A model generated the notes under the pieces. That model worked only from the letters and a program-made list of their open reading frames with translations. It made no database searches and was not told the origin of the DNA. DNA of 64,000 nucleotides from the NCBI GenBank assembly GCA_002256385.1, contig NKJD01000011.1:1-64000 (forward strand). Reading direction: 5' to 3'. Both the position numbers and the translations under genes were made by a program. Below are positions 7,595 through 17,229 of the stretch, piece by piece. Numbering within the stretch: position 1 is the stretch's first letter; every line of letters begins with the position of its first letter. Source of the DNA: Flavobacterium sp. BFFFF2. Lineage in GTDB: Bacteria > Bacteroidota > Bacteroidia > Flavobacteriales > Flavobacteriaceae.

Positions 7595-9664
7595 TTACTG
7601 TTTAATAAACTTTGCTTGGCATTTTTGTTCGCCCGAATACACATCAATCAGGTACATGCCCGCTGCCAATTGCTCTATGTTACATTGGTTGTTGGCCATC
7701 GGAATTTGGGTGATTATTGTTTTGCCGCTCAAATCGCTGATGGTTATTTTATCAATGGTCAAATGAGTGGGGGTTTGAATGGATAGGGAAGTGGTTGCTG
7801 GATTTGGCATTATCTTTAAAGTGAAGTCTGCAAAGCTACTGCTCGATAGGTTGATATGTACAGTAACAGCCAATGGATCGCTGGGACAATTTCCAGCAGT
7901 GTTCACCGCGTAATAGAGGGCGCCGTCCACCAAAGGAGTGTTAGCAGGTAAAGCGTTTGTCGCAGCGGAAGCATTTGACAAGCTACTGTACCAAACGACA
8001 TTGGAAGGTAATACATCTACATTTGCTAAGGTTGCATTGGCCATGGTCAGTGTTTGATCGGCTGCGCCTTGTGGCATGGTGCTTTGAGGAAGTATTGTTA
8101 GTACAGTGGAGTACATTCCGCCAGCACTACAAGTGGCCGAATTTGGCGCAACGTTGTAAGTAACCACGTAAGTGCCAGGAAGTGAATTGTTTGTTTGGAT
8201 TTCACCAGTAACTGGATTAACGTATAGGCCAATTGGCGACATAAAAGTGCCACCGTATGTGAAATCAGGGAAAGTCTGCGGAACAAGCACAAAATTACTG
8301 TTCTGACAAACTGGCGTTTGATAAGAGAAATCGGTGAAGGGTAAAGACGGTGGTAAAATTGTTAACGCAAAATCACTCATTCCTCCTGCCGTACAAGTGG
8401 CGGGATTTGCAGCAACGTGATATGTAATCGAATAAATCCCAGCACTTGAACTATTTGTATCTATTGCGCCAGTTGTTGGGTTTATGCTAAGGCTGTTGGG
8501 TGTAGCCGTAAAGGTGCCACCATAGGTGAAATTGGGCAAAGGGATTGGAACAATGACGGCATTACAATTTTGATATACAGGCGATGTATAAGAGAAATTG
8601 GTGACAGGTACGGTTGGCGCGTTTATTGTAAAATTAAACGAACTCATTCCGCCAAGCATGCAAAGGGCAGGATTGAAGGGTACTGTGTAGGTAATAGTAT
8701 AATTACCTATATTTGAAGCGTTTATGTCAATCACCCCGGTAGAAGGATTGATAATGAGTCCAGCTGGAACAGACGTAAAAGTGCCACCAGTTGTAAAATT
8801 AGAGCTTAGGACTGGCGAGATCGAAAAAAATGACAGTTGACACAATGGCGTAGGATAAGCAAAATAGATAGTAGGGGTAGTTTCAACTGGTGCTGAATGA
8901 ATATCAAAAGGTGTTTGTGCGGTGGCACTAGTTGCCATATTTTTTGCCGTAATGGTGTGTGTTCCAGGTAAAATTTGACCAAAAAAAGGGCTTGTCTGAA
9001 AAGCACCTCCATCCAAGCTGTATTGGTAGTTAATGACCGTTGAATAACTGCCCACATTTGAATAATCTTCTGGGTCAAGTACATCCCAATCGTTTGGGTT
9101 CCACGTTAAACTTGGAACCGCCGCATTTATATGGCGTCTGTACGTGTAGCCAGGTTGTCCTTGAGGTGTAAATACAGTTCCATTTGTATCACCCCACAAG
9201 TCAATGGCTACGTTGCTGCTTGTAGTTAGCATTACGGCGTCATTGGTGTTAAAGCCAGCGCAGGCCACAAAAGTTTGGTTTGGCGTGACGCCGCCAAGAT
9301 TAGTGGAGCTTCCAACTGCTACAATAAACACGTTGCTTGTCTGCAACGTGCCTGATAAGGGCAAATCACAACTGGCGCTTGTAGAGCCGTTTAAAAATGT
9401 TTTTAGTTTATAATTGACAAGGTTTACGGTGGCCCCCGTGCCGTTATAAATTTCAATATACGAAAGTCCACTCAAATTTGCATCCGTCACTTCTGAAATA
9501 TATAAGTTTGATGCAACAGTTCCTGTGCTGCTTAATGGGCTGCTCACTTGAACAGATCCAAAAGGCGAGGCGCAAGTTGGTTGCGTAATTGTAAGTGCCG
9601 GTGTTTGTGAAAAACTGAGCAGGTTGCAAGCAAGTATGGCAAAAAGTAGGATTGTTTTTTTCAT
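7595..9664 (-). CDS. secreted protein with lamin-tail-like domain, internal repeats and T9SS sorting domain
   Basis: LYISEVTDANLSGLSYIEIYNGTGATVNLVNYKLKTFLNGS (LTD-like); three repeats ending ...GGM..F.LTI; C-term KIMPNPATTSLSIQT...AAGMYLIDVYSG. Confidence 0.85.
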   Translation of the reverse strand: MKKTILLFAILACNLLSFSQTPALTITQPTCASPFGSVQVSSPLSSTGTVASNLYISEVTDANLSGLSYIEIYNGTGATVNLVNYKLKTFLNGSTSASCDLPLSGTLQTSNVFIVAVGSSTNLGGVTPNQTFVACAGFNTNDAVMLTTSSNVAIDLWGDTNGTVFTPQGQPGYTYRRHINAAVPSLTWNPNDWDVLDPEDYSNVGSYSTVINYQYSLDGGAFQTSPFFGQILPGTHTITAKNMATSATAQTPFDIHSAPVETTPTIYFAYPTPLCQLSFFSISPVLSSNFTTGGTFTSVPAGLIINPSTGVIDINASNIGNYTITYTVPFNPALCMLGGMSSFNFTINAPTVPVTNFSYTSPVYQNCNAVIVPIPLPNFTYGGTFTATPNSLSINPTTGAIDTNSSSAGIYSITYHVAANPATCTAGGMSDFALTILPPSLPFTDFSYQTPVCQNSNFVLVPQTFPDFTYGGTFMSPIGLYVNPVTGEIQTNNSLPGTYVVTYNVAPNSATCSAGGMYSTVLTILPQSTMPQGAADQTLTMANATLANVDVLPSNVVWYSSLSNASAATNALPANTPLVDGALYYAVNTAGNCPSDPLAVTVHINLSSSSFADFTLKIMPNPATTSLSIQTPTHLTIDKITISDLSGKTIITQIPMANNQCNIEQLAAGMYLIDVYSGEQKCQAKFIKQ

Positions 9665-10131
9665 AAAATTACTTTTGGTAAATGTGGAATTGGAAGATGA
9701 ATATAGTGGATTTTATTTGCAATAATAACCGAGGTTTCAAAACTTTGGTTTTGGTTGCAATGTACTATTTTGTTGTGAAAATCACTGATTCGATGCCAGA
9801 TAATTTTGGGCTTATTGAAATAATAACTGCCTTTTTAAAACGAGCGTTTGCCCTGCAACAGCATACCAATCACCAATTGCAATTAACAATAGCGTACACC
9901 TACTTGTAGATTAGAATCGACCCATCAAAAAAATGCCTTGTTCTTCATTGAGGCCCGACTAAAAGTGCTACAGCTTTTGCTAGCATTAAAGAAGTTAACG
10001 TATTCATGAATCTATATTGCTCACAGTCGCTACACCTCACTTTTGCGGTATTGCGATTAAACCAATTAATGCCATGTTTTGGTTTCCAGCTATACGTAGC
10101 GCAAAATGAAGATCGAGTTTGGGTCAGTGTT

Positions 10132-10719
10132 TTAAGCGCCTGTTCGTTTGAATATGGCGATTATTGTTAGGCAAAGTATATAGGCGTCTAAACAAATATT
10201 TTGATTTTGGATGTAAATCCGATCATAAAAAATCATTTGCCTGATGCTTGCATTTCTGAACTTAACTTGCACTAATCCAGTAATGCCAGGCAGTACTTTG
10301 TGTCGAAACATTCTCGTTTTTGGGTTTAAGGCTTCTACTGATGGAATCTCCAATGGTCTTGGTCCAATAAATGCCATTTCGCCCTTCAAAATATTAATCA
10401 ATTGAGGAAGCTCATCAATGCTTAATTGGCGTGAAATCCGTCCCAAGGCACCAGCAATTCTCGGATCATTTTTGACTACCCCGGTTTCTTTCCATGATGC
10501 GGCCAATGCGGCATCGCTTTTAAGTAACTGATTTAAAATTACAGTTGCATTGTCCACCATTGTCCGCATTTTAATAATTTTAAATGGTTTGCCATTTTTA
10601 CCTTCTCGGACCTGCGAATAAAACAGTGGCCCAGGGTATTTTACTTTAATGAGCAAAGCAATCACGATAACGACCGGAAAAGTAACAACAATAAGAACCG
10701 CAGCGGTGATTTTGTTCAT
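10132..10719 (-). CDS. bacterial sugar transferase (undecaprenyl-phosphate phosphotransferase-like)
   Basis: KYPGPLFYSQVREGKNGKPFKIIKMRTM; SIDELPQLINILKGEMAFIGPRP; LPGITGLVQV. Confidence 0.9.
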   Translation of the reverse strand: MNKITAAVLIVVTFPVVIVIALLIKVKYPGPLFYSQVREGKNGKPFKIIKMRTMVDNATVILNQLLKSDAALAASWKETGVVKNDPRIAGALGRISRQLSIDELPQLINILKGEMAFIGPRPLEIPSVEALNPKTRMFRHKVLPGITGLVQVKFRNASIRQMIFYDRIYIQNQNICLDAYILCLTIIAIFKRTGA

Positions 10720-10727
10720 TTGAAATA

Positions 10728-11378
10728 CTATGTTATGAAATACCGGGCAATAACGAACGCTTCTGCATATTCAGACCCAGATTGACTGCCGCGATAGCGC
10801 ATTTGATTTTCTAAGTCGGTGGGGGTTCTCCCTTGGAAAATTTCTGAATTATACTGTTCCATCGCTATTTTTTTGTTGTTCACATCAGTTTCGTCTAAAA
10901 ACACAAAACAATTGGGAGAAAAGCTGTTTTCAAAACCTTGGTCCGTTGACGTGGCCACTTCAAAGCACAACACTGTTTTGGCATTTCTAAAGGGCCGTGT
11001 AGCGAGCTCTACTGCGTTTGCAATTGCTTTGTGTGCGTGATGGAGGTCATTTTTCCAATGGCATAAAACAACATCTGCCCAATTGATATGTTCACTGATG
11101 GAGGCGGCAATTTTTTGAATGCTAATGGTTGCCACGTCGTCTTGTACCAATTCATCCAACACCACAGGTGTAACGCCGAGTTTATTACACGCAAGGTGGA
11201 AATGGCTTATCTGATCTATCCAATTATTTACTTCTCGTTGATTGGTGCGCTTAAGGGGTAAAATCACCTTGCAAGTTGCACCTTGTCTGGCTGCTTTTGA
11301 TAAAAATCCGCCACAGCCAATTGTCTCATCATCAGGGTGTGCAATGATGGCTACAATTTTTTTGTTTTTTAATTCCAA
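10728..11378 (-). CDS. PIG-L/LmbE family deacetylase
   Basis: KIVAIIAHPDDETIGCGGFLSKAA; DVVLCHWKNDLHHAHKA. Confidence 0.9.
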   Translation of the reverse strand: MELKNKKIVAIIAHPDDETIGCGGFLSKAARQGATCKVILPLKRTNQREVNNWIDQISHFHLACNKLGVTPVVLDELVQDDVATISIQKIAASISEHINWADVVLCHWKNDLHHAHKAIANAVELATRPFRNAKTVLCFEVATSTDQGFENSFSPNCFVFLDETDVNNKKIAMEQYNSEIFQGRTPTDLENQMRYRGSQSGSEYAEAFVIARYFIT

Positions 11379-11649
11379 TTCATTTTATTTAGGTGTAGAC
11401 TAGTTCATTTTGTTGGTCTAAAGATAATCGTTTTTTGCATCGTGCAACCCATTGAATTCATGATCCGTCCCTACTTCCAAGTTCGAAAGATAACCATTTT
11501 CAGGACCTTTCTGCTGCAGTTCAATGGCTTTTGCTACAACTTTAATTCAAACAATTACATGATCTAGACTTCAAGGTTTGTGCCTGTATAAGTGCTGAAT
11601 TGTCAGTAGTCAATATTATTTTGCTTAAAATCATCTATATCTTTGTAGT

Positions 11650-11898
11650 ATGACAGGAAAAGATTTATTTGATCGCTTGATCTCAAAAAGAGATCATTCG
11701 GGCTCAAAAGCTGATGAATATGCGCAATTTTTAACGACGCTATTTCTTCATTTGGGCACTGATTTATTTTCTTTACTAGAATCTGCTGAAAAAGATTCAA
11801 AAGTCCTTTCGATAAAAGATGAAATTTTATTTAGTCATGTTATCATTGATGACTATTCAATTAATGACATTGTTTTTGTTTCATCTGATCCTATTTAA
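11650..11898 (+). CDS. hypothetical 82-aa protein
   Basis: ORF only; overlaps antisense ORF 11603-11800. Confidence 0.3.
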   Translation: MTGKDLFDRLISKRDHSGSKADEYAQFLTTLFLHLGTDLFSLLESAEKDSKVLSIKDEILFSHVIIDDYSINDIVFVSSDPI

Positions 11899-12085
11899 AA
11901 TGTAAAGTTGCTAAAATTCCACTTTCTTTGATGGATGTTTGAGGCACAAAATTATTTTGGTTCCCTTTTATTGAACGCTAAAAGAATCACAAGTTAATTA
12001 CTTTTGGATGTAATAATCAAAAGTTAATTGACTAGAGAACAATTGTTTAAGGTACCAATCGCAGTTGTTTTTTTTCAACAATAAG

Positions 12086-12253
12086 TTAACATCCGTTATC
12101 CTTGTTGATGCGGTTGGCAAAATTTACTAGGGCCACAAAAAACCAAATCCCACCAACAATGCCAAAAATAATGGGAGATAGTAAAGCAGAAACTATGACA
12201 CTGATAGCCATAACATAAAATAGGGGTTTTGGTTTGTAAGGAAATCTTTTCAT
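12086..12253 (-). CDS. small membrane protein, 55 aa (not in ORF track)
   Basis: manual translation MKRFPYKPKPLFYVMAISVIVSALLSPIIFGIVGGIWFFVALVNFANRINKDNGC*; two hydrophobic stretches. Confidence 0.5.
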   Translation of the reverse strand: MKRFPYKPKPLFYVMAISVIVSALLSPIIFGIVGGIWFFVALVNFANRINKDNGC

Positions 12254-12299
12254 GGTTCATCAGCTTTGCTAACGCAAATATAGGGAAATGCAGCGCCGG

Positions 12300-12975
12300 T
12301 CATTTTGTAGCTAAGTCTTGAATGCACTGCTCCCTAATGGCCCATATTTCAGCGGGCGAGTACATTATTTCACGGTTTTCACGAAGCCATTGAACCAAAT
12401 ATTTTTTGTGATAAGCCACTTTATAGCTGGTAATTTGATGCGGTTGAATCTCCATTTCTTCGATCAAATCAGGCATAAAATGGTCGGGGTTTGCATCCTT
12501 TTTTGTAACATCGATGATTTCATTACCTAATTTCAAATAGCAATGTGCCTCGGGTATGTATGTCAATTTGTATTTTTCGGGTGTCAATTTGATTGCAGGC
12601 GTATTTTGGCTATGAAGTGGTTTAAACTTTTTTCAATTGGCTGCAAAATGGTCTTTTCGCCCCATATTGCCTCTTTTTATTACTCCGTAGCGCTGCTATG
12701 CAGTGCAAAAAAGTGACAATCTGGAACAAAAATCCTCATTTTTCGCTTCAATCAAAAAAGTATAAACCACTTCTATTCATTTTAAAAAGCCCCATACATA
12801 ATTTCAGCGATTCAAATTGATTTTCAATGGCCAATTGCTTGATTAAAGCATGTTTGCTGCTGCACGTTCCGCAGCCATCACTCAAAACACTGACCAGATT
12901 TTCTTTGTCAAGATTTCTACCATAAGGCAACTGCTTGACAAAATCGGCTGCTTGCTGGAAATGAGAAATGTTCAT
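12300..12975 (-). pseudogene. paralog of 15878-16480 protein, disrupted by MITE-like element 1 (copy A)
   Basis: N-part ORF 12748-12975 and C-part ORF 12300-12587; removing 12614-12772 plus one CTAT gives an uninterrupted 170-aa ORF collinear with the paralog. Confidence 0.85.
12614..12772. mobile_element. MITE-like element 1, copy A (159 bp)
   Basis: terminal inverted repeats GAAGTGGTTTAAACTTTTTT / AAAAAAGTATAAACCACTT; TSD CTAT at 12610-12613 and 12773-12776. Confidence 0.85.
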
Positions 12976-13032
12976 TTCAAGAAATCCTTTTGAAATGTTC
13001 CCATCAGATTTTATATCAAAATGTACTGGTGG

Positions 13033-13485
13033 TCATTGAGTAGCTTTGAGCCACTCCTCGTGCGAAATCACGCCTAGTTCAGGCCTGGCTTCGCCTTCGA
13101 GTATTGAAATAAATTCCAAATAATGGCCATCAGGGTCATTAAAATAGATGGCAATGGCTGGCATCCAAGCAAATACCATTGGTTTTTCAGTCCCGTCTTT
13201 TAAAAAGTTATACGGTGTCAAATTTTTTGACTTTAAAAATGCCTCCGATTTCTCTAAGATAAATTCGGCCTCGCACCGAAAAGCGAAATGTCGTTTGTCA
13301 ATGTCCGATTTTGGCTTTTCCCAAAGGCCCAACATGGCCTCTTTTGGTTTGCCAATCCAAAAAAAAGCGGCCCTTCTTTCGGCTTCAAAATAACATTGCT
13401 CCAAACCGAGTATGTTTTTATAAAACCCAATTGAACGTTCTACATTCTCAACAAAAAGGTGCGTTTCGTATAGTCCCTGAATCAT
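13033..13485 (-). CDS. VOC family (glyoxalase/bleomycin resistance-like) protein
   Basis: ETHLFVENVERSIGFYKNILGLE; AIYFNDPDGHYLEFI. Confidence 0.9.
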   Translation of the reverse strand: MIQGLYETHLFVENVERSIGFYKNILGLEQCYFEAERRAAFFWIGKPKEAMLGLWEKPKSDIDKRHFAFRCEAEFILEKSEAFLKSKNLTPYNFLKDGTEKPMVFAWMPAIAIYFNDPDGHYLEFISILEGEARPELGVISHEEWLKATQ

Positions 13486-13497
13486 AAATGAGGTGCG

Positions 13498-14610
13498 TTA
13501 TTTTACATGTTTGGTTTCAGATATCCTTCGCATGAGTGTTTCCAGCGGCCCATTTTTATATTTCTTGCGCCAAAAATAGCCAGCCGTTACACTCAATGCA
13601 AAAAAGAAAACGGCATATAACAAAATCAAACTTGTTTCAATGGGTGCTTCAGTTTGTGGCAAACCGGTGTATTTTTTATGGGTTAAAACCGAAAAAATAA
13701 GCACACCAACAGTCATGTGAAAGACATAAAGTGACAACGTCATCTTGCCCGTTTGTGCAAGTAGTGTCACAAATTTGCTCGACGAAAATTGACGGCCGAT
13801 ATACATGCAAGTTGTAATCACCATGAATGCCCAACCTGCAGTAATCACCATAAATGGAATATTTGCTGGGAAATAATCCTCCATCAAATAATTCCATGAA
13901 TCAATGTAAAATTGATGCCGCAACGGATTTTCAAAATCGCATAAGATGAAAAGCCGCATCGCTTTACACACAAAGAGCATGCAAAAGCCAATCAAGAACA
14001 ATTTCCTCCAAGTTCGTTGGTCTTGCCAGTTTAATTTCCCCAAATACATCCCCACTAAAAAATACGCAAACCACGGAAAAATGGCGTTCCAACCGTTGTA
14101 GCAGGTGTTTCTTAAAAAACCAATAGGTGTCCAAAAGTCAGCGTATTTGGTAGTTTCTAGGTTCCAACTTGTAAAAATGGGAATGAAAAATTGCAACAGT
14201 TGAAAAATCAAAACAAAGCCAAGTGCCATCCACAAATAATACCGTTTTGGAATAAATAATAAAAAGGCGGCAATATGCATATAGGCACCATAAAAGTGGA
14301 GGATGTCGCCAGGCCACCAATTGTAAAGTCCAATCCCTAAAACGGTTAAGAACAGTGCCCGTTTGGCAATCATTGACTTTAGGTCGCTTTTTTCTTCGGC
14401 ACTGTTAGAAAACCGATTCGTTAAAAATACCATGCCCATTCCCGCACAAATAATAAAAATGGACGTTGAATTGCCAATAAAAAGATGGGTGAACTTGCCA
14501 ATCCATGTTTGATCCCTGAAGGTGCCGAAACAAAAAACAAAATTCACAATATACATGCCAAATATGGCGTAAGCTCTAGCTAGGTCAAAACCGGTGATTC
14601 GTTGATTCAT
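13498..14610 (-). CDS. DUF418-like / acyltransferase-like multi-TM protein
   Basis: RITGFDLARAYAIFGMYIVNF; AQTGKMTLSLYVFHMTVG. Confidence 0.8.
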   Translation of the reverse strand: MNQRITGFDLARAYAIFGMYIVNFVFCFGTFRDQTWIGKFTHLFIGNSTSIFIICAGMGMVFLTNRFSNSAEEKSDLKSMIAKRALFLTVLGIGLYNWWPGDILHFYGAYMHIAAFLLFIPKRYYLWMALGFVLIFQLLQFFIPIFTSWNLETTKYADFWTPIGFLRNTCYNGWNAIFPWFAYFLVGMYLGKLNWQDQRTWRKLFLIGFCMLFVCKAMRLFILCDFENPLRHQFYIDSWNYLMEDYFPANIPFMVITAGWAFMVITTCMYIGRQFSSSKFVTLLAQTGKMTLSLYVFHMTVGVLIFSVLTHKKYTGLPQTEAPIETSLILLYAVFFFALSVTAGYFWRKKYKNGPLETLMRRISETKHVK

Positions 14611-14722
14611 GTTGTTTCGCTTTTACGGCTATTTACTGTCATTTTTTTGCGTTTAATGGTGTTTAAACAAGGTCTTGATGAAGAATATATTGCCTGCCTA
14701 GGATAAAAAAACAGCAATCATT

Positions 14723-15172
14723 TTAAATTACATCGTTTATTATTTGCTTTAAATGATGTTCCAAATGCAACACATAATCATCCATGATATATTGGATTGT
14801 TACCATTTCACCATTTCCAACTTGGCATTCTTTTCCTAGATGCGCTTGGGGCATTCTTTTAATAATTTCTAACACATGTTGGTTGTAAATTGTCCAGAAT
14901 TGAATAAGATGGTTGGCAGTCAACTGCTGATAATGGTTTAATTCATTCCATTTGTTTTGGTCGTAAAATAGGACTGGTACGTTTTCATACTGTGTGCGAA
15001 TCAACCGTTGGTGGTTGTTAGCCGCGCTATCAATCAGGTGTCCGAGTATTTCTTTCTTGCTCCATTTGTTTGGACTTGGTTTCTGTGAAAATTCTTCTTC
15101 AGAAAACGCCAACAGCAAGGTAGGAATGGTTTCCAAGAGTACAGCTAATCGGGTGGCAACATTGTTTTTCAT
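14723..15172 (-). CDS. DinB family protein
   Basis: KWSKKEILGHLIDSAANNHQRLIRTQ; DDYVLHLEHHLKQI. Confidence 0.85.
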   Translation of the reverse strand: MKNNVATRLAVLLETIPTLLLAFSEEEFSQKPSPNKWSKKEILGHLIDSAANNHQRLIRTQYENVPVLFYDQNKWNELNHYQQLTANHLIQFWTIYNQHVLEIIKRMPQAHLGKECQVGNGEMVTIQYIMDDYVLHLEHHLKQIINDVI

Positions 15173-15335
15173 TGTACTTTATTTGCAGAATTACAAGTCG
15201 TTTTAGAAATAAACAGCGTTGGCAATATAACAATTTTCATCTGCTTTCTATTGCGGTTCGATGGCTTTCCCAGACAGGTACATCAATTAAACCCTAAAAC
15301 CCTGTAACTGTTAGTTTATACTGTAGTTTGCGTAT

Positions 15336-15905
15336 CTATAATTTCACTTTGAAATAATCTTCCTCCAAAATGGCATATTCAAAATTGTCAACCCATTGCC
15401 CGCGGATGGGTAAAATCTTTCGGCACCGGCCTTCTCTTGTAAACCCGCACTTCTCCAAAACCCTGATCGATGCCATATTTTCTGTCGCGCAACCAGCCGT
15501 TATTCTGTGAAGCTTCAATTCGGTAAAACAAAAGTGTAATATGGTTTGGACCACTTCGGTAGCAAACCCTTTAGTCCAATGGGTTGGATGTATTTTATAC
15601 CAGATTTCGGACGATTCATATTTCTGTTTTCCCATGACGACACCAACTAGCCCTACAAATTCATTGTCAGCATCGGTCAAGTACCAAACATACCGAGGCC
15701 TCGGCTGTACCAATTGATCGTGAATAATTGGGATAATTAATTGTTCGGTTTCTTTGATATCTGCCGGAATTCCCGCTGTGTTGTATTGATCAATCTCAGC
15801 CAAAGAGTTGAGCGCATGAATACTAGGAATATCATCGATTGTAATTTCTCTCAAAAGCAGTCGGTTCGTTTTTAAATTCATGGGGTTGCTAAGTCTTGAA
15901 TGCAT
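15336..15905 (-). CDS. GNAT family N-acetyltransferase (RimJ/RimL-like)
   Basis: TNRLLLREITIDDIPSIHALN; HPTHWTKGFATEVVQTILHFCF; NMASIRVLEKCGFTREGRCRK; likely start 15881 (MNLKTNR). Confidence 0.9.
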   Translation of the reverse strand: MHSRLSNPMNLKTNRLLLREITIDDIPSIHALNSLAEIDQYNTAGIPADIKETEQLIIPIIHDQLVQPRPRYVWYLTDADNEFVGLVGVVMGKQKYESSEIWYKIHPTHWTKGFATEVVQTILHFCFTELKLHRITAGCATENMASIRVLEKCGFTREGRCRKILPIRGQWVDNFEYAILEEDYFKVKL

Positions 15906-16480
15906 TGTTCTCTAATGGCCCACATTTCATCGGGCGTGTACATTATTTCACGGTTTTCACGAAGCCAATGAGCCATATAATTTTTATGGTAATCCACCTT
16001 AAAGCTGGTAATTTGATGCGGTTGAATCTCCATTTCTTCGATCAAATCAGGCATAAAATGGTCGGGGTTTGCATCCGTTTTTGTAACATCGATGATTTCA
16101 TTACCTAGTTTCAAATAGCAATGTGCCTCGGGTATGTATGCCAATTTATATTTTTCAAGAGTCGCTGCAATGGCAGGTCTATTTTTACTTCCCATTTTAA
16201 AAAGCCCAACAAATAATTTTACGGTATAAAATTGATTTTCAATGGCTAATTGCTTCAGCAACGCATGTTTGCTGCTGCACGTTCCGCAGCCATCACTCAA
16301 AACACTGACCAGATTTTCTTTGTCAACATTTCTACCATAAGGCAACTGTTTGATAAAATCGGTTGCTTGTTGGAAATTGAAAATGTTCATTTCAAGAAGT
16401 GCCTTTGAAATGGCACCCATTGGTTTGATGCTGAAGTTTTCTATTAGTGCCATTGGTTCATAGCGTAAAGTGCGTTTCAA
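15878..16480 (-). CDS. conserved protein, possibly transglutaminase-like (Cys-His-Asp)
   Basis: DGCGTCSSKHALLKQLA ... EAHCYLKLGNEIIDVTK; intact paralog of disrupted locus 12300-12975. Confidence 0.75.
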   Translation of the reverse strand: MKRTLRYEPMALIENFSIKPMGAISKALLEMNIFNFQQATDFIKQLPYGRNVDKENLVSVLSDGCGTCSSKHALLKQLAIENQFYTVKLFVGLFKMGSKNRPAIAATLEKYKLAYIPEAHCYLKLGNEIIDVTKTDANPDHFMPDLIEEMEIQPHQITSFKVDYHKNYMAHWLRENREIMYTPDEMWAIREQCIQDLATP

Positions 16481-16488
16481 GCGGTGAA

Positions 16489-17040
16489 TTATATTTTTTC
16501 AACCCTAAAAATATGTACCGGATCGCCATGACTCATCACGGTTTTCTCTAATGTCATGCCATTGGCAATCGCCACTTGAATAGAGGCTTGATTCTCGACG
16601 TGTATGGTTGAAATAAGCGAATCGCAGAAATGGTTTTCAAAAGCAAATTCTTTGCATTTTATTGCTGCTTCAATGGCAAATCCATGGCCCCTCCACTGGG
16701 GCAGCAATGAATACCCAATTTCCAATTCTTCTACGCCATCCATTGTTTGAAGCAGCAACCCACATTGGCCAACATAGTCGCCTGTATCTTTAGCAATCAA
16801 GGCGTTCATGCCGCCTAAGTTATTTTTGTAGCGATTAAAAATGCGTTCAAACCAGATTTGACAGCGCACTTTTGGGTCATCATGGGCCATTTCTTCAGCT
16901 GAAAAAATGTATTTTAACGAATAAGCATCGCTGCAAAATGGCAACCACAGGTCAAAATCTTGTTCGGTTATTTTCCGAAACAGCAGTCGTTCCGATTCTT
17001 GCCCTTCTAACGAATATTTATAAGTTGATATCATACTCAA
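16489..17040 (-). CDS. GNAT family N-acetyltransferase
   Basis: SERLLFRKITEQDFDLWLPFCSD; LPQWRGHGFAIEAAIKCKEFAFE; NQASIQVAIANGMTLEK. Confidence 0.9.
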   Translation of the reverse strand: MSMISTYKYSLEGQESERLLFRKITEQDFDLWLPFCSDAYSLKYIFSAEEMAHDDPKVRCQIWFERIFNRYKNNLGGMNALIAKDTGDYVGQCGLLLQTMDGVEELEIGYSLLPQWRGHGFAIEAAIKCKEFAFENHFCDSLISTIHVENQASIQVAIANGMTLEKTVMSHGDPVHIFRVEKI

Positions 17041-17229
17041 TTTATTATGCAGTACTATATTTGATTAAAACCGCCCTGATCATGTCATTGTCTATTCTGC
17101 AGTCATGTAAAATCTCAAATCCATGTTTTACATAAAAGGGCATGGGCGTTTGATAGGGTTGCCCATTTCTTTTCAGATCGGCGTTGTGGTCAATGACCCA
17201 GCCGTACAATGTTTTATTTCCGGCCTTTA

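Noticed and set aside
7523-7786. Plus-strand ORFs at the 3' end of the T9SS gene
   Set aside because: Antisense to a well-supported CDS without domain similarity.
9682-9909. 75-aa plus-strand ORF after the T9SS gene
   Set aside because: No domain, and no ribosome-binding or operon context; low confidence.
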